A stretch of 41,680 nucleotides of DNA from Candidatus Gastranaerophilales bacterium (GTDB lineage Bacteria; Cyanobacteriota; Vampirovibrionia; Gastranaerophilales; Gastranaerophilaceae): positions 1 through 41,680 of the forward strand of contig CAAGGG010000022.1 of assembly GCA_900769355.1 (NCBI GenBank), read 5' to 3'. The notes below the pieces were generated by a model. The model made no database searches and was not told the DNA's origin. It saw only the letters and a list, made by a program, of their open reading frames with translations. Made by a program: the position numbers and the translations under genes. Shown here piece after piece: positions 35,169 through 41,680 of this stretch. Position 1 is the first letter of the stretch, and the number at the start of each line of letters is the position of its first letter.

Positions 35169-35378
35169 ATGGCACAAAAAATTTCAAAAGATATGAATAT
35201 TATGGAAATCGTACAACTTTGTCCTGAAAGTGTTGCAGTGTTCCAAAAATATGGTTTGGGCTGTATCGGTTGTGCAGCAGCACACTTCGAAAATTTGGAA
35301 GCCGGTGCAAAAGTTCATGGCTTTAATCCGGACGACATGGTTGATGATATTAACGCTATTATTGAAGCTAATTCATAA
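35169..35378 (+). CDS. DUF1858 domain protein (hydroxylamine-cluster-associated fold)
   Basis: A 69-residue protein formed wholly by a DUF1858 domain: SKDMNIMEIVQLCPES, then KYGLGCIGCAAAHFENLEAG. The CxGC motif is the family hallmark and is found in ScdA/RIC-type iron-sulfur repair proteins and anaerobic redox proteins. It likely binds a metal or forms a redox disulfide. Very strong ribosome binding site AAAGGAG before ATG 35169. A terminator follows. Confidence 0.9.
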   Translation: MAQKISKDMNIMEIVQLCPESVAVFQKYGLGCIGCAAAHFENLEAGAKVHGFNPDDMVDDINAIIEANS

Positions 35379-35400
35379 TTCAAATAAGGAAGAACTTACA

Positions 35401-35432
35401 AAAAAAGGCAGAAACTCGTTTCTGTCTTTTTT
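35401..35432. terminator. Bidirectional terminator between DUF1858 gene and tlyA
   Basis: An A-run, GGCAGAAA, a CTCG loop, TTTCTGTC and a T-run form an 8-bp stem usable from both sides of these convergent genes. Confidence 0.8.
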
Positions 35433-35440
35433 AATGCGAT

Positions 35441-36250
35441 TTAATTCAAGACCTCAAACGCATTATTTACAACGGTTTCAATATTAAACTCAATTTCTTC
35501 TCCATATTGAGTCGAAATCCAAATCAAATATTCTATATTACCGGAAGGTCCTTTTATTGCCGAATAAGTCAGGTCGTTAATCTTGTAGCCTAAATCTTTG
35601 GCACAATTAATGACATTTTGAATAACTTCTTGATGAACCTTTTTATCTCGAACAACGCCCCCTTTTTCGACTTTTTCTTTGCCAGCCTCAAATTGCGGTT
35701 TAATAAGTAAAATCATTTCATGGAAATCCGGGCTTAAAAGGGATTTCAAATTCGGTAAAACCTTTGTAAGAGAAATGAAAGACATATCACTCACCAACAA
35801 ATCCGCAATTGGTTCATCTTCAGTATAAATGTCTGCAAAGGCACAGTTTTTAAGGTTCGTTCGTTCAATCGGTTTAACACGAGCGTCAGAACGAATTTTC
35901 CAATCCAATTGCCCATAACCGACATCTGCTGCATAGACAAATTTTGCACCATTTTGAAGCAAACAGTCCGTAAAACCACCGGTTGAAGCACCGGCATCAA
36001 GACAAATTCGTCCATCTACTTTTACAGGAAAAGTGTCAAGAGCTTTTTTAAGCTTAAAACCGCCACGAGAAACATAAGGCATAGATTTCACAACAATTTC
36101 ATATTCTTTTGCCGGATTAATCTGAAAACCGGCTTTTGTAATATATTCGTCATTGATTTTTACGTGTCCCGCTAAAATTGCAGCTGCTGCCTTGCTTTTT
36201 GTTTCAAAATAGCCTAAATCAGTTAGATATTTGTCCAATCTTTCTTTCAT
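35441..36250 (-). CDS. tlyA: TlyA-family rRNA 2'-O-methyltransferase
   Basis: A 269-residue protein with an S4 RNA-binding domain (residues 1-60, RLDKYLTDLGYFETKSKAAA) and an FtsJ-like methyltransferase domain. The SAM site is CLDAGASTGGFTDCLL, the acidic site ADVGYGQLDW and DLLVSDMSFISL. TlyA methylates cytidine 2'-OH in 16S and 23S rRNA; some relatives are annotated as haemolysins, which is not implied here. Expected length for the family. Confidence 0.92.
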   Translation of the reverse strand: MKERLDKYLTDLGYFETKSKAAAAILAGHVKINDEYITKAGFQINPAKEYEIVVKSMPYVSRGGFKLKKALDTFPVKVDGRICLDAGASTGGFTDCLLQNGAKFVYAADVGYGQLDWKIRSDARVKPIERTNLKNCAFADIYTEDEPIADLLVSDMSFISLTKVLPNLKSLLSPDFHEMILLIKPQFEAGKEKVEKGGVVRDKKVHQEVIQNVINCAKDLGYKINDLTYSAIKGPSGNIEYLIWISTQYGEEIEFNIETVVNNAFEVLN

Positions 36251-36298
36251 AATTCTAAATTATCATAAATAAAATTTAGTTTGTAGTAAAATTAAACT

Positions 36299-36457
36299 AT
36301 GATTAAGTCAGATATTATAAAAATAAAAAAAATCGAGAATTTTGATAATATTTATATTGAACAAGAATTATCGCATAAATACAATTCTGTTATTCGTTGG
36401 GCAATTGTTGAAATTCAGGAAAATAATTTAATAATAAGTGTTTCTTACGAAATGTAA
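36299..36457 (+). CDS. Small unknown protein, 52 residues
   Basis: ATG 36299 to TAA 36455-36457. The product begins MIKSDIIKIKKIENFDNIY and ends VSYEM. It is alpha/beta and hydrophilic, with a Trp in VIRWAIVEI. TAAAAT (36287-36292) ends six bases before the ATG and there is no ribosome binding site, so a leaderless start fits the local pattern. No family recognised. Confidence 0.5.
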   Translation: MIKSDIIKIKKIENFDNIYIEQELSHKYNSVIRWAIVEIQENNLIISVSYEM

Positions 36458-36523
36458 CAAATTTTGTTTTTGATATAAAGAAATTATTGTTGTATGCCGA
36501 TGTATGTAGTGTAGGAGAAAATT

Positions 36524-39500
36524 ATGACTAATTTAAGTGTACAACAGCAACAACAACTAAGCATATACTTGAAGAAAAACCCTAAAATATCTCGTGAAAA
36601 AGCAATAAAATTGCTGTTCGGGGGGGGGGGCAAAAGCCCCGTCTGACAAGGGGTTAGCCATTGAACACAAACAAAAACCAAATCAAACTCAAACTATCTA
36701 CTTGCAATCAGGAAGAAAGGTGGTTTATACAAGGCTAAAAAATGGGGGATTAGCTTGCAAATACTACGGAGCTGATGGCACCCAGCTTAAACCTGAATAC
36801 TTTAAAAAAGTAGAAGGCAATATTTCAATTTCAGCAGATGGAACAAGTTACACAATCACAAAAAATGGTAAAAAAAGTAAGCCAATTAAAGCGAAAGATG
36901 CCAGACTCGGGGTTATTGACCAAAACATTGTAAAATTAAACAATCAGGAAAAAAGGTTAAAAAAGACCAAAAAAGAGCAAGGTTTTATTGGCAAAGGCTG
37001 GGACTGGTTTAAAAATAAAACCGGAATAGGCGATAGTTCAGATAAAGCTCAAACACAAATAGATGCGGAACGTAAATTGCTTATGCAAATGCGAAAATCT
37101 GGCGCAAAAATCAGTAAATCGGAATTTGAAAAAATTACCGGTCAAAAATGTACTCCTGCTAATATGAAGAAATTTCAGCAAGGCGATTTTTCACAGGCAG
37201 CTAACAAAGTTTCAGGCTACCAAGAGGGGCAAGAAATGGCTGTTGATGTAGCAGCAGACGTAGCTTCTGGAGTTGCAGCTTTTGGAATATATACAGTTGC
37301 AGTTGCGTCATCTCCATTCACAGGAGGAACAAGTATTGCACTTGGGGTTGCTGCTGCTGCTGGAACTGGTGCTTTAATAAAAAGCGGAATAAAGGCTGCA
37401 GATGCTTTTTCGGGTGGACGAAAATATACATTTGATAATTTAAAAAAAGATGCCGGAACAGGTGCAGTATCTGGTATGTTAGCACCAGTGACAAGTGGTG
37501 TCGGCGGAGCTGTCGGAAAAACAGTTGCAACTAAATTAGGCTTGCAGACTGTAAAAACAGTAGGTAAAGAAATTGGAGAAGATGTTGTTGAAAATAGCTT
37601 CAAACAAACGTTGAAAACATCTTTAATGAGTCCTGGAGCGTTCAAATTTGTTGGAGAGGGTGTAGGCAAAAAGACTCTTGCTTACGGTTCAGAAGTTCTA
37701 GCAGATGGTGTTATTAACGGTGGAATAGATAACGGGTTTAGAACAGCCGTGAATGGTGGCTCCCTTTCAGATGTCGCAAAAGCCTCTGGCGAAGGTGCAT
37801 TGTTCGCCCCTCTCGTTGGTTTAGGAATGAAAGGTACAGGTTTTACACTTGGTAAAGCAACTTCATTAGTAAACAAAACAGTAAAAGAAAATGGGTTTCA
37901 TTATATTAAAACTCCTTTTGGTAATAAAGATTTTAAATTAACACAAGGGCAATATACTCGTTTGAAATTAGAGAATAATAGTACAACGGTTTTGCGTTCT
38001 AAAACTCAAAATCCTACAAATTTAACAAATGAATTAAAAAAAGGTATTTACCAACTTTCTGACGTTCATGCTTTGTTACGGAATAATCCTAATTTAGGGC
38101 GAACAGTTGGGAAACTTCCTTCAAAATGGGGGAAAGCAGTTAAATCTTCTGAGGCTTTTAAAAAGATAGATGATGCTTTTTCTAGTTATGCAAAAGATTT
38201 TCACGAAGGAAAAGCTTCAAAGGAAGGGTTGAAAAATTTAGAAACTAAATTGGCTACGATATTAAATACAGATGTCAAAGTCGCATATTTGGGTTCTGGT
38301 TCAATCGGCTCAACTTACAAAATATCTGCACTGGGACAAGATTATGTTTATAAAGTTTTTCACAAAGAAGGAATGTTTTCGTCAAACCAGGGTCATGGTA
38401 ATCACTCAGAATTGTTGTCAGCAGTTCAAGCATCAAGGCTATCTTCAAAAAACTTTGCTCGTTTTTATATGGGGAAATTTGGTGAAAATCAAGATGGATA
38501 CATTTTAACAAAATTTATTCCAGAAACAACAAAAACAACAAATGATAAAGGATTTTTCTCTAGCTTTTTGAAAGGAATGTATTCGTTAGATAATCATAGT
38601 GATAATGTAAGAAATGGTGTTATTTTAGATTATAAAGCAGCGAAAGTTTGTGATTATTCTAATTTAAGCCCAAAGGCTCGAAAAATAGCAAGAGAAGTTT
38701 TTAGTGCTATTGATGCCAATTCTACTGAAAATATCGGTAAAATTATTAAAAAATATGCTTCAAATAAGGAATTTGATGAGGTTAAAAATTTGCTATTACG
38801 AATAAGAGATGATCATTTTTTAGTCAATTCAGATGTTTTTGCAAAACGAAGCGAAGTTTTTTCAATGCTTGGAATTGATTATAAGGTTGATATAAGAAAA
38901 ATGGCAGGAGTTGATCCTGAACCTTATGCTAAATACTACGGATTATCTGAAAAAGAAATGTGGCATTTGGAAAACTTAGCTAATGCCAGACGAAATGAAA
39001 AATATAAGGTGGATAATGGCAAAAAATTCGTAACCCAAGGGAAAGATGCTATTGAAAACAAAAGAATGCAGCTAAAACAAAAAATGGCACAAGGAAATAA
39101 AGTTTCGCAAAACTGCAATACATCTATCCCGAAAGGATCGCTAAAAGCTCCTTCATCAAAATTTGCAGAAACAGATGAGGCGTTTGTAAATATTGTTCGC
39201 AACAATAAACAAGCGATTATAGAATTGAATAAAAAATCTGGCGACGATTTTATAAAAGGCGCATTCGCATTATGTAAAAAAGCTATGGGGCTTGAAGAAG
39301 CTCCAATTAAACTAAAAATAATTGGTAGCGGTTCAAATTATTCTTCTGTTGGTAATAAGTTAGGGGAAAGTGCTGAAATTGCAATAAACAGAAATTGGCA
39401 AAATGGGAACAAAGCAGAATTATTTGGTGCTATTTGCCATGAATTAAACCACCAGTTTCAATATAAAGAAATGTACATAAATTCAACATTGAATGATAAA

Positions 39501-39929
39501 CATTTGAATATGTCTAAAAATTTGACAGATTGGATAGACAAGCATGTTGAATTTCTTGATGGACATGAAAATTATTACAATAAGGCAGAGATTTATTCTG
39601 ATAATTTCTTATACCACTATGTGGAACCAGATGTTAATTACGCCGCATACAGACAACAACCGGTAGAAAATGAAAGTTTCAGAAGAGGTGAATTAGTTCG
39701 TGATACATATAATCAAGTAATACAAAATAGCACCGCAAATATCAAATTAGATCCGTTAGAAAGACAAGCTGCTCAGCAAATAATTGAAAATATTAAAAGG
39801 AAATATCCAAATGCTACAATTGAAAATCTTCAAGAAGTCGCAAATGATGCAATTGCAACAATGAGGCAACCAGAATTCTCCAATTATACAGTTCCCGAGT
39901 TTGTTTCGTATTTTCTAAGTATGTATTAA
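36524..39929 (+). CDS. Large toxin/effector-like protein with kinase-like and HExxH domains, out of frame at a poly-G tract
   Basis: ATG 36524 follows AGGAGAAA. After codon 32 an 11-G tract (36620-36630) closes the frame at codon 41. With 10 (or 13) G it runs to 39929, giving 1134 residues. Order in the ON form: a Gln-rich start, a repeat-like N-region, an Ala/Gly-rich hydrophobic stretch (about residues 235-295, AAFGIYTVAVASSPFTGGTS) resembling a pre-toxin membrane region, a kinase-like domain (LGSGSIGSTYKI near 589; YVYKVF; DNHSDNVRNGVILDYKA), and a C-terminal zinc-peptidase-like domain with HELNH (972-976) and a downstream KAEIYSDNF Glu that could be the third ligand. The domain mix recalls secreted effectors of host-associated bacteria. 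No secretion signal is apparent. The frame after the tract contains a TTG at 36702, which is not a credible start. Confidence 0.75.
36620..36630. repeat. Poly-G tract (11 G), candidate phase-variation switch
   Basis: Eleven G residues at codons 33-36 of the effector-like gene. Loss of one G, or gain of two, joins the start codon to the 1100-codon body. Confidence 0.9.
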
Positions 39930-39973
39930 TGTTAATACACATCAGTTAATAATTTGCTTTTGAAAGTTGTCTG

Positions 39974-40096
39974 ATGTACACTCTTTATTAGTACATTGCC
40001 GGGTCGGAATTAAAAACCTTACCGGCGGCGACATTTTGAGGGGAAAACCCAAAGGATCTCAAATGTGTTGAGAACTTTCACTTATGTGCTCAAATG
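39974..40096 (+). promoter_or_regulatory. Structured leader upstream of metK, candidate riboswitch
   Basis: The 198-bp gap before metK is rich in inverted repeats: ATGTAC/GTACAT (39974-39979, 39991-39996), GCCGG/CCGGC (39998-40002, 40022-40026), ACATTTTGAG with CTCAAATGT (40031-40040, 40058-40066) enclosing GGG/CCC, and TTGAG/CTCAA (40068-40072, 40089-40093). CTCAAATG occurs twice (40058 and 40089), so ACATTTTGAG could pair with either copy. It matches none of the SAM riboswitch consensus patterns I know. Regulation of metK by its product is a reasonable inference. Confidence 0.55.
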
Positions 40097-40127
40097 ACGT
40101 CTAAAAACAAATTAAGGAGAATTTGAA

Positions 40128-41411
40128 ATGGCACCAAAAAACTTTTTATTTACTTCCGAATCAGTTACGGAAGGACACCCCGACAAAGTTTGTGATCAGA
40201 TTTCTGACGCAATTTTAGACGAGTTTTTGACAAAGTATCCACAATCTCGTGTTGCTGCTGAAACAACAGTTACAACAGGTATGGCACTTGTTTGTGGAGA
40301 AATTACATCTGACTGTTACGTTGACATTCCGTCAGTTGTAAGAAACACTATTAAAAATATCGGTTACACTGAAAGCGAAGGCGGTGGCTTTGATTTCAAT
40401 ACTTGTGCAGTTTTGACAAGTATCGATGAACAATCTTGCGACATCGCAGGTGGCGTAAACAAAGCACTAGAATCTCGTTCTGACAACGCAGATACATCTG
40501 TTTCTGAAACAGAAGATATCGGTGCTGGCGACCAAGGTATTATGTTTGGTTACGCTTGTAACGAAACTCCAGAACTTATGCCTTTGCCTATCAGCTTGGC
40601 TCACAAACTTTCATACAGATTAGCACAAGTTAGAAAACAAGGTATTTTGGCATATCTTAGACCTGATGGGAAATCTCAGGTTACTGTTGAATACGTTGAC
40701 GGCAAACCTTCAAGAATTCACACAGTATTGATTTCAACACAGCACGACGACGTAATCGACGGAATTTCTGACAATGCACAAATTCAAGCTAAAATCAGAG
40801 AAGATATCAAAAAATATGTTATCGACTACGTTTTTGAAAACGAATCAATCAAACTAGATGCAGAAACAAAAATCCTTGTAAACCCATCAGGACGTTTCGT
40901 AGTAGGCGGACCTCAAGGTGATGCAGGCTTGACAGGTCGTAAGATTATCGTAGATACATACGGCGGCTATTCTCGTCACGGTGGCGGAGCTTTCTCTGGA
41001 AAAGATCCAACAAAAGTTGACAGATCAGCTGCTTACGCATCTCGTTATGTAGCGAAAAACGTTGTAGCTTCAGGTTTGGCTGAAAAATGCGAAATTGAAT
41101 TGGCTTATGCAATCGGTGTTGCAGAACCTATTTCAATCATGGTTGATACTTTTGGAACAGGTAAAATTTCTGATGACGAAATTTCAGAACTTGTTGCGAA
41201 AAACTTTGACCTTAGACCTGCTGCAATCATCAAAAACTTTGATTTAAGAAATTTGCCGGCTAAAAACGGTGGTAAATTCTATCAATTGTTGGCAGCTTAC
41301 GGTCACATGGGCAGATCTGATATTGATGTTCCTTGGGAACACACAGACAAAGCAGAGGCTTTGAAATCACAAGCTTGTTCTTGCGGTTGTTGTTCATGCT
41401 CTTGCAAATAA
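40128..41411 (+). CDS. metK: S-adenosylmethionine synthetase with a Cys-rich tail
   Basis: A 427-residue MAT that makes S-adenosylmethionine from methionine and ATP. Seen: FTSESVTEGHPDKVCDQISD (ATP site), GAGDQGIMFGYA (loop that gates the active site), GRFVVGGPQGDAGLTGRK, and GGYSRHGGGAFSGKDPTKVD with catalytic Lys and Asp. The core is intact. The last dozen residues read ACSCGCCSCSCK, six Cys in a short tail that ordinary MetK lacks, which might bind metal. AAGGAGAA precedes the start. Terminator follows. Confidence 0.97.
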   Translation: MAPKNFLFTSESVTEGHPDKVCDQISDAILDEFLTKYPQSRVAAETTVTTGMALVCGEITSDCYVDIPSVVRNTIKNIGYTESEGGGFDFNTCAVLTSIDEQSCDIAGGVNKALESRSDNADTSVSETEDIGAGDQGIMFGYACNETPELMPLPISLAHKLSYRLAQVRKQGILAYLRPDGKSQVTVEYVDGKPSRIHTVLISTQHDDVIDGISDNAQIQAKIREDIKKYVIDYVFENESIKLDAETKILVNPSGRFVVGGPQGDAGLTGRKIIVDTYGGYSRHGGGAFSGKDPTKVDRSAAYASRYVAKNVVASGLAEKCEIELAYAIGVAEPISIMVDTFGTGKISDDEISELVAKNFDLRPAAIIKNFDLRNLPAKNGGKFYQLLAAYGHMGRSDIDVPWEHTDKAEALKSQACSCGCCSCSCK

Positions 41412-41430
41412 ATTTATAATTAAATAATTA

Positions 41431-41469
41431 AAAATAGAGTTGGAATAATTTTCCGGCTCTATTTTTTTT
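41431..41469 (+). terminator. Rho-independent terminator after metK
   Basis: AAAATAGAG and CTCTATTTT with an inner GGAA/TTCC pair make a long stem followed by a T-run. Confidence 0.85.
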
Positions 41470-41500
41470 GCATTAATTCATCAACAAAATGTACATAATA

Positions 41501-41520
41501 GTCCTGCGCGGACAGCGGGA
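41501..41520. repeat. Dispersed palindromic element, copy 2
   Basis: GTCCTGCGCGGACAGCGGGA, GTCC/GGAC hairpin, 18 of 20 identical to 19049-19068. Confidence 0.5.
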
Positions 41521-41541
41521 ACTTTTTATGAAAAAAGTTCC
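41518..41541. repeat. Strong 10-bp hairpin
   Basis: GGAACTTTTT and AAAAAGTTCC flank a 4-base loop (41518-41527, 41532-41541). The remainder to 41680 is GC-richer than the rest of the window and holds no gene I can support; a short open frame from ATG 41614 runs to the edge without a ribosome binding site. Confidence 0.5.
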
Positions 41542-41680
41542 ACAAAACCAGCCACACGCTACATTCACTAATAACTTGTAAGCTCAACTTGAAACAGCCA
41601 AACTCGCGCCACATGAGCGGAGTGCGGAGCTGTTTCCAGAAAACTCAGGCGGTCTGCAAGACTTTTCTGGGAACACGGAG

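Noticed and set aside
37217..37669. 150-codon minus-strand open frame rich in Pro and Ala
   Set aside because: Antisense shadow of the Ala/Gly/Thr-rich stretch of the effector-like gene; no ribosome binding site.
36702..39929. Effector-like protein started at TTG 36702
   Set aside because: No ribosome binding site there, and the frame is open upstream to the poly-G tract and its proper start at 36524.
39974..40096. Known SAM-I riboswitch
   Set aside because: The conserved SAM-I core elements (GGAGGGA, GAAACC-CGGCAACC) are absent.
1..41680. CRISPR arrays, prophage or insertion sequence
   Set aside because: No regularly spaced repeats, transposase or phage structural genes were seen in either strand.
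41614..41680. Open frame from ATG 41614 to the edge
   Set aside because: Too short, no ribosome binding site, GC-rich repeat-like surroundings and no recognisable domain.

Overview
The window reads as a chromosomal segment of an AT-rich bacterium, most likely a non-photosynthetic gut relative of the cyanobacteria (Gastranaerophilales / Vampirovibrionia, formerly Melainabacteria). This placement is an inference. It rests on several prepilins with an (A)FTLAEVLITLGIIGVV signature, an FlhB plus sigma-factor pair in an otherwise type IV pilus-rich context, a short SSB without an acidic tail, a BFN (DUF151) nuclease-family protein, and the overall AT-rich style. There is no rRNA, CRISPR array or recognisable phage. 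One tRNA, tRNA-Ser(GCU), is present.

Layout. 1-146: N-terminus of a prepilin gene running off the left edge, broken at a poly-G tract. 412-8389: a signalling block with two sensor histidine kinases, a stand-alone CheY-like receiver, a degenerate PilB/GspE-like ATPase, a tandem pair of paralogous unknown proteins and a secreted unknown. 8455-14274: a TPR protein, a homocitrate/isopropylmalate/(Re)-citrate synthase-like enzyme, then ssb, a DUF1537 acid-sugar kinase and a PdxA-family dehydrogenase as one operon. 14398-18819: two small membrane-anchored unknowns, mutS, and a prepilin with a poly-C tract directly after mutS. 18825-27937 (all minus): a 40-aa protein, tgt, ndk, a MATE exporter, a second prepilin, a sialyltransferase-like protein, a sigma factor, flhB, an unknown and a voltage-gated-type potassium channel. 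28336-33520: a very AT-rich three-gene cassette between two 58-bp imperfect direct repeats, the right copy abutting tRNA-Ser. 33831-36457: bfn, several small genes, a DUF1858 protein and tlyA. 36524-39929: a giant toxin/effector-like gene broken at a poly-G tract. 40128-41411: metK behind a structured leader.

Three points stand out. First, three 10-11-nt C/G tracts, in a genome with almost no other such runs, each lie within the first 40 codons of a surface or secreted protein gene, and each is exactly one nucleotide away from restoring one long reading frame. This is the pattern of phase-variable contingency loci. All three are OFF in this consensus. Second, the cassette at 28516-33210 pairs a DUF559-nuclease/RecQ-helicase fusion with two coiled-coil partners, one membrane-anchored. 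Its flanking repeats next to a tRNA make it a candidate mobile, possibly anti-phage, system. Third, many genes have a promoter of the form TTGCTA-like, 16-17 bp, TANNNT placed only 6-8 nt before the ATG with no ribosome binding site, which implies leaderless mRNAs.

All calls come from reading the sequence. No database search, alignment or folding program was run.
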